Shown here: one piece after another, positions 35,688 through 47,226 of the stretch
Layout of the letters: every line of letters starts with the position of its first letter
Numbering within the stretch: the first letter of the stretch is position 1
Origin: Phallus indusiatus
Taxonomy: Eukaryota > Basidiomycota > Agaricomycetes > Phallales > Phallaceae
Assembly (NCBI GenBank): GCA_027605045.1
Contig: JAQFWX010000065.1
Coordinates: 1-64,000, forward strand
Direction: 5' to 3'
Length of the DNA: 64,000 nt
Program-made: the position numbers and the translations under genes
Notes under the pieces: model-generated
Told to the model about the DNA's origin: nothing
The model's input: the letters and a program-made list of their open reading frames with translations, nothing else
Databases searched by the model: none

Positions 35688-36845
35688 AGTGCTGAGGTTT
35701 GAATTTACAAAAGACCCGGCTGTTGAGTTGACCGAGAGAGTCAAAGGATGTTTATATGCAGTCCATTCAAGATGGTTTCCACACAGCTTATTCGGGATTG
35801 ACCAATAAACAAGACAAATAAATCTTTAAATGTTCAGCATCCGGCTTCTGAATCTACATCAACAGTAGAGCATTAAAACTTCCGAAAACCATGGTCACCA
35901 TCGCTTTTGAAATAATATAAATGATTCTGTGGCGGATGATAATAAACTCATATCTTGATTTTGGAGCAGATGTAACCTAACGAGCCAGGCTTCTCCTCTT
36001 TGGTTAACTCGTGAAAATAATCATAAATTCGAATTTTAAGGTTGGTGGGGGGGCTATACTGGTGTGGTCCTCACGTGAATAATAAGTTTATTTACATAAT
36101 TGGTTAGATTAATTGAGGACATCATTCCTCAATCAAGATGGCCCCGGGCAAGAGGACCAAGGTCACAATCTAGTTAGCTGCAGTGAGAATATACTGTCAA
36201 TAGCGGAGTGTCTCCGATAGAATCGGCTACTGAGATCTTCTGGTCTCTGGTAATCAGAAACGTGGTCAAAATCTCCACGCTAATAGTGAATAGAATCGAG
36301 ATACGACGATAATATAATGTGATCTTCTGGATTGGCTAACCCTTCGTATACGCATTAACTTCTCATGCTTTATTATCGGAGCATACATACAAAGAAATAT
36401 TCTTCCTGCGGTGTTGAACTACACCTATGACGGTGTGTGACTTCCCGGCTGTTGGAGGCTCCGGTGGGTTTATTCATCTCTCCCTCTGGCCATGACTTTT
36501 CTGCTGCGCATCTTTCAATGCTTTTGATATCTGAAACGCTGTATCTTCCGCAAATTTTTCACTTTTCTTAATTATTTCTATCGCTATGTAGAAAGCATTT
36601 TATTTTGTTGGATGCAAAGATTACATGATTCAAATCAAAGATGCCAAAGCGTTTCCCAACGCGATATCATCTTCATAATATTATACACCACTGGTCAACC
36701 TGAAGCTTCCTTACATAATTGAATTTTAGAAGTTTTGGTAAATTCTATTTTTAAAGCGATAGAATGAATATTGGTTATGTCAGTGTAATGGGTCTTCAAC
36801 AAGTTACAAAACTGTGATTTAAACATCTACATAAATCATGCCACT
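35688..36845. other. Upstream region of peptide gene 1
   Basis: The first 350 bases are similar to the regions upstream of peptide genes 2 and 3 (shared blocks around ATCTACATCAACAG and ACGAGCCAGG). The remainder is AT-rich, with no supported gene. Confidence 0.45.
35718..35760 (-). promoter_or_regulatory. Conserved promoter block of peptide gene 1
   Basis: A TATAAA box (35751-35756, minus strand) and a 15-base leader element at 35718-35732 recur at matching distances from the other two peptide genes. Confidence 0.5.
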
Positions 36846-37143
36846 TCAACCCAATTGGATAGCATCGATGAGAGCTTCGTCAAATTTAGTTCCTAGCCAG
36901 AAATCATTAGTTGCGGGATATTACAGTGCTAATACAATGACAACCTTCAGGGCCTGAAGTAACATCGTCCCTGAGGCTGAATAAAAGGGCTTTTGAAGAT
37001 TTGGGGTGCATGTAAGTAACTGCGCATAGATGTAATGATCTAGGGAAATTAAACTCACTCTCTTCGCGTTTCAGTAGGGTGAGCGGGCTGGCAAGTATTA
37101 CAGCCAGTTGAGATGAGAGTAGGAGTACAGAGAGATATTTCAT
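36846..37143 (-). CDS. Small secreted peptide 2 (Kex2-type site)
   Basis: Paralog of the gene at 35373. The signal peptide is MKYLSVLLLSSQLAVILAS, then PLTLLKREE with a KR site, TLLFSLRDDVTSGPEG, and KFDEALIDAIQLG ending at TGA 36846-36848. It is 58 residues long, with two introns in the same positions and phases as its sister. Conserved features are the LF-LRDDVTS segment and the final QLG. No cysteines occur after the signal peptide. Confidence 0.6.
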
Positions 37144-37173
37144 TGTGCTGAGGTTTAAAATCACAAAAATCTC

Positions 37174-37219
37174 GGCTGTTGAGTTGACTGGCGTGGAACC
37201 TCAAAAGGTTCAATTTATA
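37174..37219 (-). promoter_or_regulatory. Conserved promoter block of peptide gene 2
   Basis: The TATAAA box (37214-37219, minus strand) is 71 bases upstream of the ATG, and the same 15-base leader element sits at 37174-37188. Confidence 0.5.
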
Positions 37220-37668
37220 GATTTCACAAGCTTCCCCAAACCTAAGTTGTTCGGGACTGAGCAATCCATAATAAAAGTAAATTTACAAATGTTCTGTATC
37301 CGGCTTCTGGATCTACATCAACAGAAGAGTATGAAAACTTCCGATAAACTATGGTCACCATCACATTTAAAACAATATGTGACGGATGATATCGAGTACA
37401 TATTCTAATGTTGAGGCACCCTAACGAGCCAGGCCTTTCCTCTTTGAACAACGATGAAAATAATTTGTCTACCAGCGGTGTATTACTTGTATGATGCAAA
37501 GATTGGTCCCGGATTCAAATTACAAACAATTTTCCCGTGATACAATCTCATGTTCGTCAGTCAACCGAAGCTTCCTCAACAATTTTCAAGGAAGGTCGTG
37601 GTTAATTCTATTTTTAGAGCGATTGAATATATTTAGAATTGGGAACGAGATATAAGAGATTGAGTAAT
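37220..37668. other. Spacer between peptide genes 2 and 3
   Basis: About 450 bases carrying the upstream similarity block shared by the peptide genes, then AT-rich sequence. No gene is supported. Confidence 0.4.
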
Positions 37669-38009
37669 TCATTCATCAACCTCATCATGAAATCCTAGCT
37701 GGTCCGGTTCAGAAAGAAAACCGTTGAGCTCGTTTTCTAGTTAGAAAAAATTAGTTGAGACAGATGAAACTCTTAATAAAATAGCAACCTTCATAGGTAA
37801 TATTTGTACTAGCATATGAAGTATCATTTCCAAGGCTAGTTGAAAGCGCTTCTCAAGTTCGGGTAAATGGTGTAAATTAGCCTCGCATTGATGAAATTGA
37901 ACTAATGGGAATAGAACTCACTCTCGTTACATTTCAATGAAGCGAAAGGGCTTGCAAGTATTACAGCTGACAGCTGAAATGAGAGTAGGAATACGAGAAG
38001 ATATTTCAT
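37669..38009 (-). CDS. Small secreted peptide 3 (dibasic site lost)
   Basis: Third paralog. The signal peptide is MKYLLVFLLSFQLSAVILAS, then PFASLKCNE where the sisters have KRDE or KREE, TLSTSLGNDTSYASTNITYE, and ENELNGFLSEPDQLG with an extra tail FHDEVDE. The two introns are in the same positions. The dibasic Kex2 site has become K-C and two Asn glycosylation sites (NDT, NIT) have appeared. It is about 73 residues long. It is the most divergent copy, and either processed differently or losing function. Confidence 0.55.
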
Positions 38010-39984
38010 TGCGTTGAGGTCAGAATTTACAAGAAACCTGGCTGTTGAGCTCACTATGTAGAAAAAGACAGATATTTATTCAGTTATTCAAGGCGGTTTC
38101 ACACAGCCGGGATAGACTAATCAGCACGGTAACCAAATAGGTTTTTGGTGTTTTACATCCTGGCTATGAATCTACATCAATGGAAGACGATGAAAACTTC
38201 AACAAAAAATCCTATTCGAATTCACTATTGTATTTGAAACAATAGGTAATCCTGTGGCAGGTGATAGTTAGCTCAGGCTCATATCTTGATTTTGGAGTAG
38301 ATGACACCCTGATAAGCCAGGCATCTCCTCTTCTATTGAGTTATGAACTCATGTTTCATTGTGATCATCTTTATACTTCTGAAAATATATAAGACCTTGT
38401 GGTATGAATTATGGAATCAAGGCTACTCTCTCTAGGCGTTCAAATCAGGGGAAATACAACAATTTAATGCGAAAACAAAAAGCACCTTGTTATGATTGAA
38501 ATTCGGAGAAACTGGAGCATCGGGCTTGACTCGGAAAAACAGGAAGTTTGAAGGACTTCAAGTTGTTCGATCCATATTCAAGTATTGATACGTCTTCCGC
38601 ACAGGTTGGTTGGACTGATAATCTCTCCAATCTTAAAAACATGTTTGAAACGTCGGATGTTCCCGGGGCTTCGGAGAATGGATCAATATACTGACAGGTA
38701 ATTTGAAAAATCTTCACTCAGGTCGCACCTGAGTGTCCTGAAATAATGAAAGCTCTGAGCGAGTTTTGTTATCTACGAGTAAATAAATGAGTGAGGCATC
38801 CAGCATATCTTGCAATCAACCTGTACAAAGTGTCATGATATACGTCCAAGTTGAATAAATGAATTTTTTGAGGACACGATGGTAATAATTAGTTGGGTAT
38901 GAACCCGTCCAACACTGTGCTGGCCAGCCCGAACGATCTAAAACGAAGTCAGTTTACATCCGGAACACCGGTTAATTGAGGGAACGATTGAGGAGAAGTT
39001 TATTCATTCAACGGGTCTGATTTGCCGGGTTACTCAACGTCAGTGCGCCGGATTCTTCTATTCAGAAAATGGCGGTGAGAAAGTATAACGGGCTCATCAG
39101 TGATCTGGGCTAGAGGCTGTTAAACCTTTTGTCGCATTTCTCGCTCCACATAACATTGAACACTAATTTTTTGATAGATTTAGACGTATCATTCATTTGT
39201 CTGAGGCAACGCCCAGGCACGAAGATTCACTTCATCGGGGACTTGAAGTACCGCTGTAGACACCCGGCACAGATACACAAAGTATCATTGCGTTTTAACG
39301 GGGCGAGAGGCAGACGAGTACGACGATATTTTGAATAAAGTACGAATAAAGGTAGGTACTTAATCTTATACAAGTTCAAACTCGCGAAAAAAAATTAGGC
39401 TGTTGGACTGGCTTAGAAAGACACACGCTTATTTCTATTGAAAGAAAAAATTCTCTGTAAGAATTATTTCGTCTGTTGCAGCGCTGTCGGCGCTGTCGCA
39501 CTTGAGAAGATAGGCACCCAGTGTGATGGCTGATGACAAGCTCATATTCGTGCCATATGTTGATTGCGTGTTGATGGAGGTGGCGTAGGACCGTCTTTCC
39601 AAAACGGGTCACTAACATGCTTGCCTAACTCGGAGGTTATCCTGTGATCTCAATTTCGATATTTGGTTACTCGACATTATATTTCACATCAAACATTTTG
39701 GATGTATGATTACTTCTGGGGCTGTGGCAGTCATTTTAGAGATCATCAAGCCGGAAGCCGATTTTTAAAAAACCAAACAAAAAGTCTGACGGAAGAGTCA
39801 CAGTTGGCTTTAATGGAAAACTTCACCGGATTCCCAGGCTGCTCTGAAACCATAATTTACTCAACTGAAAGGTTGAACCATCTGTGCGAAAATTCCACGC
39901 TCGGACTCAAAGGAATAGGCAGGTGAGATTCATGAACAACATAGAACCCGGTCGCTTTAACGCCTTTATCGTGTATAACAGGCG
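38010..39984. other. 2-kb spacer between peptide array and But2-like gene
   Basis: The left 350 bases repeat the peptide-gene upstream block, including the leader element at 38040-38054. Around 39570 is a short piece of the repeat also seen at 29021 and 33683. Open frames at 38490-38717, 39129-39338 and 39663-39926 show no recognisable motif. Confidence 0.4.
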
Positions 39985-40956
39985 ATGTTACAACAAAGTA
40001 GGGGTGCCCGATATCAGAAACTTCCTGAAGACGAGGCCTTACTCGAAAAAGATGGTTTGATAGCTCATACTAGTCTCATTTAAAACATTCTACTAATATC
40101 TCGAATAATGCAGAAGTGACAGAACCACCGACAGCGTCGATCAAACCCAATAATCTACTGGCGAACCTGTTCAAAGTAGCGACCACAGTCATACTTATAT
40201 GCGCCGTTTTGGACGGAGTTCTTTTAGCCTACTTCGTCTTTTACTACAAAAGTACATCTCTCCAGGCTGCATATGACATCCGAAACCTGGAATCACCTGG
40301 TTCATATGTCAGGTTAGAACACCTATATCGTCATAAACCTGCTTCCGTGACCTTTCCGCCGATACATAATCGGGCCCGATATTTCATTCAGGTCTCCTCA
40401 AAAGAACGCACGAAAAGTCATAGAATGTGGCCTGACCTCGCCCAAGGCAACATAAAAATGGGACTTGTCCCTAATGCAAATAATTATCTCCAAGTTACGG
40501 ATGAGGTCAGCGTTTTTTCTCTTTGCTGCACTCCAAAAAACGTTGATATGACCCCAGGTTTCAACTATTGTTCAATTTCGGACCATGGACTTCGGAATGG
40601 AAAATTGCAGTCTTTATTTTGACTTTCCATCTACGTCTACAACCCCGACTAGCGTTACGCAGATATCGAGCTCGGAAGGCGAAACAGCAGTGCTTCATGT
40701 GTGGGTATTGGAAAGCGAGAAAAAACTGATTCCCCGACAGATAACTTGGAATACCAAGCCTGCCCGTAGAAAGTATCTTGGTTCGAACCAGGTTACATTT
40801 GGAACAAAATTACTGCTTTTCACATTTGAATGCAAATCGGGTTCTTATCAAACCTTCGAAATCGGATGCGGCAGTAAAAACTGCAACGTAACAAATACTG
40901 ATTCTGAATGGAATAAGGATGGTATGTTTCCGGCGCAACTATTAGGCTTTAAATAA
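39985..40956 (+). CDS. But2-like single-pass membrane protein
   Basis: Exons 39985-40054, 40114-40505 and 40558-40956 give 286 residues. The N-terminal cytosolic stretch MLQQSRGARYQKLPEDEALL is followed by one transmembrane helix (VATTVILICAVLDGVLLAYF). A luminal or extracellular domain follows, with MDFGMENCSLYFDFP, then ITWNTKPARRKYLGS, TFECKSGSYQTFEIGCG and a CNVT motif near the end. This layout matches agaric proteins annotated as But2 C-terminal domain-containing. Their function is unknown; the name comes from a fission-yeast protein linked to the ubiquitin-like Uba3 pathway. It sits just upstream of two UstYa genes in the same orientation. Confidence 0.65.
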
Positions 40957-41415
40957 TATCAACTCTCTTTTACTTCTAGTATTTTACATTGTTCAGAGTC
41001 AGACTATTTGATCTAAGAAATGATTCGACTGTACTTTGCTATTAGATAATCTTTTGTGATCAAAAAATGTGATTTGTGCAAATGTCATATGAGCGGCACT
41101 CATTTATTTCGATTCTATCAAAAAAAGTTGAATGATGAACTGCCATTTCTATAACATTTGAATAAACCTAGATGATGGCGTATCAACCTAACTAGCTGGA
41201 AAACATGATACGGAAGCTACGGGAACTTTGCGTATAGTGATGACCAGAAATAGCATGGATTTATTCAATTTAAATTGATACTAAAAATAGACACTCCCGT
41301 CAAAGTGAAAGTCCGAATCCCAGCGGCTGGATCGAACATCCACGTTAGAGCTTTCAAAGGTCGTATTCTAAAATCTCAATCTCTTCCAAGTCATACCTTG
41401 TAAATCCTCTTTCAA
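40957..41415. other. Intergenic gap before first UstYa gene
   Basis: 459 AT-rich bases between two co-oriented genes. They should hold the promoter of the UstYa-like gene. Nothing else is recognised. Confidence 0.4.
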
Positions 41416-42007
41416 ATGCATCTTTCAGTCTCTCTCACGTTCGGAATCGTCATATCTGCAGTCGCGAAGGGAATACTCCTAGCGATGCTTTGGAACATGC
41501 GGCGTAGTCATCCGGTTCACGGGCAGCCAATGTACAGTGAGTTCATGTTTTGAGGAGATTGTGTTGGCGTAGACACGTCCGTTGATGAGATGTTTCGTAG
41601 TCTCTATGAATAGGGACATCCCTAGTCTTCAGAAAACCCCAAATCGCCTCGTGTATATGAACATTGAAGATAGCGTCCATTACGGAATCTCAGAGTCTGT
41701 GGCAGACGTGGAATGGGCTGAACTTATTCCAAACAATGGTTTAGTTCAGGTCAACAATGAAACACACACAATAACACTGTTTCATCAATTGGGCTGCCTT
41801 AACGTTGTGCGCAAAGCTCTCAGAGACAGGTTAACAAGGCCTCCCGGGGAACTTGAAAGACACTGCCTTAATTATTTACGCCAGACGTTGATGTGTATGA
41901 GTGATGTTCATATGGAAATGTTAGGAGGTCCTCTGAGTCACGTCAAAGTCATTCAAGATTCATTCGTATGTAATGATTGGGAAAGGGCGTATAATAGTCT
42001 CAGTTGA
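41416..42007 (+). CDS. UstYa/DUF3328-like protein with degenerate HxxHC motifs
   Basis: Exons 41416-41536 and 41601-42007 give 175 residues. The N terminus (MHLSVSLTFGIVISAVAKGI) carries one membrane helix. The family core is present: MNIEDSVHYGI, ADVEWAELIP, TLFHQLGCLN and ERHCLNYLRQTLMC, then CNDWERAYNSLS. UstYa-type proteins normally have two HxxHC motifs essential for oxidative ring closure in fungal RiPPs such as ustiloxin. Here the first reads HQLGC and the second LERHC, each missing one histidine. This suggests an inactive or helper subunit. It pairs with the intact homolog 410 bases downstream. Confidence 0.8.
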
Positions 42008-42416
42008 TTATTTGTAATTAAATCCCTCATCATTCACCTTTCGACATCGACAAATTGGAAGCTGGCGGCGTTTGGTTATCTGTCCACGCGACCATTCCAT
42101 AAGCGTCAAATAAAGTCCCACAAACAAAACGAAAAAGACAAGGTGTGGGAGAGGTTTTTCTGAATTAGAACAGATAATTTGGTGAAACAGACTTGTGAAC
42201 CAGACATGCCGAAGTTCCCTTATGTAATAGAAAATTAGAAATTAACTAAAAAAAAAATAAAATATAATAAATATAAAAAATGTGAACTTTAATTGTGTAT
42301 CAGCTATACCCCAGTGCACTGGCAACACTTAGTCATTTCAGATCAGTGCACAACGAATTCAAATAGTATATCCATTCACTATACTTGTCTACTAATTTTC
42401 AAGTCTACCCGAGCGC
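42008..42416. other. Gap between the two UstYa genes
   Basis: 409 AT-rich bases, including an A/T tract near 42245-42285. The two genes are co-oriented. No other feature is seen. Confidence 0.4.
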
Positions 42417-43138
42417 ATGGGCATAACGTCAAGCCAGTGGCACGCAGGGACAATATTCTCTATAGCAATTCTCTCTCTTCTCACCACAGTTCAATTGTAT
42501 CGAATTGTATTTGCTTCTTCAGAAAATTGGGAGGAACTTCCACCAACAAGTATCTATTGTGAGTTTAATCCTGTCATGTTCATCTGTGTTTTCCTTGTTC
42601 ACCACAGAATACTCTATTAATAGCGTTCCAGGATGATGATTACCCGCCTTTCCTCACCATCCCATTTGGTCCACCAGTACTGATGGATTTCGAAGAGACT
42701 GTCCATTACCCGCTCACTTTAGAGGACGGGTTTGACGAGGAATGGTTGTATAATTTACCTTTTGGTACAGGAAGTTACAGAACTGCGAATGAAGACGGTC
42801 TTATTGTGACGGAAGTCGCCGCATTCCACCAACTTCACTGTCTAAGGCTATTCGTTAAGGAGATGAATTCGCGCAACCCGAACGCCAGTTTAGGCCACTC
42901 GCGTCACTGCTTGAACTACTTGCGTCAAAGTTTCCTCTGCGAAGCAGACATGACGTTAGAACCAAAGGAGTTCTTTACAAAAAATTCTACTCAATATTAT
43001 GGTCATCCGGAGAAGGTTTGCAGAGATTGGAGAGTTCTTTATGACACTTTGGAGATTAATTGGAGGGAATGGCGGCTTCATCACGCTTCGGATATTTGTG
43101 AGTTTTCGCCTTGTACATTGTATGCGCGTAACGTGTGA
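42417..43138 (+). CDS. UstYa/DUF3328-like oxidase, intact motifs
   Basis: Exons 42417-42558 and 42624-43138 give 218 residues. A membrane helix lies near the N terminus (AGTIFSIAILSLLTTVQLYR), followed by FEETVHYPLTLEDGFDEEW, VAAFHQLHCLRLF (first HxxHC) and LGHSRHCLNYLRQSFLC (second HxxHC, read as HSRHC). The tail is CRDWRVLYDTLEINWREW and a short extension. Both HxxHC motifs are complete, so the protein should be active. The family catalyses peptide cyclisation, chlorination or hydroxylation in fungal peptide pathways, but most basidiomycete members are uncharacterised. With its degenerate partner it resembles the UstYa/UstYb pairing. Confidence 0.85.
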
Positions 43139-44378
43139 ATACTTTTTTTCTCAGCATTAAACTAAATAAATTTTCTGTTCAAAGTACATAATTCCTGTTC
43201 TTGCTCCATGTTTGTTGTAAGACCGAGTTGAATATAGATCGGTGACTTTATCGAGATGATGATAATGGTTCCGTTACATGGCTTTTCTTAAGCAGCCCCG
43301 AAATAATATAACAGGAAATTAAGACATAGCCATATCCATACAGCTCTGTCGGCCTTGACTAAGGCCGGAAGTTTGTCATTCTTGATTGACAATTTGATAT
43401 GATGGATGGCTCCTGTCACAGAGACAGGAACTGAGTCCGAGTCCTCACTTTGCGATATGAGTAATTAATTTGGAAACATGCATGCAAAGCTTCTTTCATA
43501 AAACAATTGTTTTTCTCAAAATCATCGCAATTTATTATGTAAGTAACTATATCGCGTATTAAAATTCTCTTCAAAAAGATGCGCCGGTCAGGACAATGAG
43601 ATGAGAATTCAGCTCCAAAAAAACAGTTCCCCTTCAGCAAAAAATCCGGGGATAAGTGTTTTTCGTCATTTCTCACAGATAATAAATAGCATATAAGAGA
43701 CTGTAAAAATTCAGAACAAACACAAACACAATTAGAATAAATAGACGGAAAGGCCGTCGCTCCAAATTGATCATAAGGTTACCTCATTGCCTCATACGTC
43801 ACTCTGATTGGGTTTTGATTAGTAGATATAAATATTGGATTATAAGATGTATATAGGGTAGAAATAGACGTAAGAGATCGTAAAATTGGCGTTAACACGA
43901 TACAACACGGCACACACGATACAGCGCGACACAGCACAAAATGGGTGGAGGACAAAAGCTCAATCTATTATGTAATATATATTGTACTTAATATAGCCCG
44001 AACTAATAAAATCCAACAATAAAACTCGAGGTATGTGACATGGATAACAGTTATGTGGGAACACCGGTGTTAATGCTACCGACTCGACGCATGTTCAACT
44101 TGAACTAAATCAACCACCCTTGACAGTTACGGTTGGCTATAGCCACCCCCTGTGGCCTGTATATGATCAGCAATATCTATTCAAGAATCATGTTCTTCCG
44201 TAGTTGTTAGTTGATACGTCTGAGTTTGTAACCAAATAAATGATGCGATTGAAAAGGAAATGAGATGAGAGCGCTGGCACATTCCGTAAAATACCCATGC
44301 GCGATTTCTACTAAGAAGCTTGCAGTTCCGCTCAACTTGACTCCTTGAGGAGACTCTGCATAGTCCTGAGCATTCCCG
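43139..44378. other. 1.2-kb spacer before the seven-helix gene
   Basis: It contains a short perfect-stem palindrome around 43349-43368 and a CA/GA-rich repeat near 43890-43935. The 44181-44378 portion is similar to 29170-29309. No gene is supported; the frame at 43416-43676 has no recognisable motif. Confidence 0.4.
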
Positions 44379-45647
44379 ATGTCCACTAACTCGACGGCCG
44401 ATCCTATAGAACATCAGTTCGAAAGGTCGTACTACATCGGAAATGCTCTCACATGCATCCTATACGGCGAGTCTTCTTTCTACCTCACCATACAACCGTC
44501 AACTAAGATCACTTTACAGGGATCCTTTTATATATGTGTTTCCAATCGATAATACTCTTCAGAGATTATCCCTCCCGGACTAAAGGAAGTGTCCGCTATA
44601 TATATGTGTGGTATAGCTTGGCCATGGTCGTCCTTCTAGGATTTTCCCTGGCAGCAAACATGCTCTTAGGACAATTCATGTGGATAGAGCATAGAAATTT
44701 CCCTGGGGGACCTGTCGCCTATTTTAACGATGAAAACACAATTTGGTTCAACGTTTTGGGTTCAGCTACGGATGTTGTAGCCGACTATCTTAGCAACGCT
44801 CTCCTTGTCAGTATCATCTTTCTTTAATTTTTAATGCGGGAGCATATACTGATATTATTATAGATTTATCGTTGTTATATCATCTGGAACAGGCAATGGA
44901 AGATTATAGCTTTCCCATGCTTAGTGTTCCTCGGTGCATCCGGTAAACACTCTGTTCAAACCAAGTGACCAAATATAGCACGATTGAGAACATTTTCAGT
45001 GATGGCGATGTTTACCGTCGTCGAAAGTGCGTTGCCTTTATCAAGCATTTTCACCGAGCAGTCAATTAGTTTTGCAATTCCTTGGATCTCGCTGACTTGC
45101 GGGTTAAACACTATGATAACGATATTGATTGCGGGGCGAATCATCTATCTCTCCAGAGCAATTTCCGGTATCCTCCCTCCAGAAAACCGGCGGATATATA
45201 CGAACGTTGTTGCTATTATGGTAGAATCAGCGTTGCCTTTCACGCTTCTCGGTATTATCTTCGCCATTACCTTAGGGAAAAATATACAAGAAAGCGTTGC
45301 CTTTTCTGACATATGGGGGATGTTTGTGGTATGTAGGAAGAAACATTACAACGCGATTTTCAATGAGAAATAAACGGCGATTTAAATAGGCACTATCTCC
45401 ACAATTCATCATTCTCCGTCTTGCAATGGGAAAAGGATGGACTGATGCTACGGTTTCCGAATTTTCAGGTTCGCTGAGTTTTAGCAACGCAGCATCAACT
45501 CTTCCGGTTGCAAGTTTATCTGACAAGTCTGATAACGAGCTATCTGATACATCCGGAACCACTCGCAACCCAAATCTCGACTCCTCTGTCAACCTTGGTG
45601 CTTCCGGCACAACAGTCTTCACCAAAGATCTCGAAAAAGGCATGTAA
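44379..45647 (+). CDS. Agaric seven-helix membrane protein
   Basis: Exons 44379-44466, 44520-44806, 44864-44942, 45000-45328 and 45390-45647 give 346 residues. The start is MSTNSTADPIEHQFERSYYI, then hydrophobic segments YSLAMVVLLGFSLAANMLLG, WFNVLGSATDVVADYLSNAL, YRCYIIWNRQWKIIAFPCLV and FAIPWISLTCGLNTMITILI, AGRIIYLSRAI, and VVAIMVESALPFTLLGIIFA, closing with LSPQFIILRLAMGKGWT and a Ser/Thr-rich tail. This is a widespread, uncharacterised agaricomycete family with a 7-TM layout like a receptor or transporter. The first intron begins GCGAGT instead of GT, so it is a GC-AG intron. Two truncated copies of its 5' end lie near GNAT copies A and B. Confidence 0.75.
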
Positions 45648-45917
45648 ATATGATTGTTACTGGGGCATTATTTTAGTTTCGGCTTGACAAAGCTATAAAC
45701 CTCGGTATTTATGTAGCTCATAATGTCAATATATCATCTGAAAAGCAGGTTCCGGGCGATATTTTCAAACCCATACGGCCAAGGAAAGCAAGCCGCATTG
45801 ACGTTATGTGAATCATGTTTATTGAAAACTGATATGCTTTGATGAGACATTGTATCCGAGTATAAATAATTGGTGCTACAGTGAGACTGAGTGATCATTC
45901 GGGAAAACATAAGGTAG

Positions 45918-46904
45918 CTATGGAAGGCTACCCTTAGTTAAAAAATGTACCCAGAAATCACCAGTTGGAGAATGCAAGAGACCTCCTGGTCCTCTGGCCT
46001 CAAACCCCATTGAGAGATACTTTTTAACGTTCACTTCAGGTGCAGTTGCCAGTCCAATGAATGTTCCTTCGTCTTGCGCCTAGTAGAAGACGAGTCAGCA
46101 GTGAAACTTAATTGTATTTATGTTATCACGAACCCGTCTAAACATAGTATCGATAATTGCAGTCGCGTAACCTTTCCCTTCGTGTCCGGGACGCGTAGCA
46201 ATGTGATAACACCACCAGCGTTTTGCAATTTCCTGTTATGACTTTAAATATAACGATAACATTCAGCGTAGTGAGATAATCACACCTCCTTTGTATAGTG
46301 GCTTTCATCTAATGCCGTAATCTCTTCCGGATACTATATTGGTTTTCATATAATTGAATAGTAGTGCTTGCTGAGAGCGGAATACAGACTGTCTTGCTCA
46401 TCCATATTTTGGTCTCGTCGCTGATTTTCTCGAACCATGCGTCGTATCCGAGTGCACGTTGTTTCTCGCTAACATTGAAAAATAATTGGGTGAGATTATT
46501 ATCTTTTTCACAAAGCAAAGCATACCTCCCAAACATTGCGCTGCCATCGCCGAACCAATAGCCGGCGCTTACTATTTTTTCGTCCGATCCTTTCCCAACT
46601 GTAACGACGTACACAACGCCTTCAAGCAAGGACGCTCGCAACATGGCCGTTTCCAGTTCAGGAAGAAGACCCCAATCGCCTCCGACAAAAGCTTTCATCG
46701 AGACGTCTGGCTTTGGGTCAACCTATAGGACATTGTCAGAGAGGTGAGAGAGCCTTACCCCCATGAAAAGCATCAGAAAAAAAATCCGCGATATCTTTGA
46801 TTTGAGACTCTGAGGTACTGCTTCAGAAAACGCGCTACGTTCGTTCAACATCATATCGAAATACCTGTAGCCTTGGTGAGTTGCTTAATTTGGAACGTAG
46901 ACAT
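45918..46904 (-). CDS. GNAT acetyltransferase paralog D
   Basis: Same family. It starts MSTFQIKQLTKAT (ATG 46904) and continues ESQIKDIADFFSDAF, VGGDWGLLPELETAML, RASLLEGVVYVVTVG, AGYWFGDGSAMF, QRALGYDAWFEKISDETK and PEEITALDESHYTKE. The loop reads RPGHEGKGYATA, where the usual glutamine is glutamate. It ends VHFLTKGSLP at TAG 45918-45920. The copy is open throughout. It is convergent with the seven-helix gene and 322 bases from pseudogene copy E. Confidence 0.75.
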
Positions 46905-47226
46905 GATCTGGAGGGCAAGTGCGGATTGTAGTTGTTGAAACTGGTAAAAACAAGTTACGTAACCGCTCACACATATATGTATTCACTTCCGGGGATTTAT
47001 TTTGAAGACAGATTCTTCATCAACGGGCAAAGTTCACCGCAATGCTATCCGATCCGATCTGATGGACCAGATCGAAAAGAAAAAGATGTCCTCGTCCTCG
47101 TGACGTTACTCAGCTACTGAATGCAACTTGAGTTAGGACATTTATATATGTACTACGCTCGTTGGTTGCTACTCTTTTGATCATATTTCTCGTATAGGTT
47201 GACCGCTTGATAGGACGAGAGTAGCG
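46905..47226. other. Spacer between GNAT copies D and E
   Basis: 322 bases forming the upstream side of copy D and the 3' side of copy E. No additional feature is seen. Confidence 0.35.
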
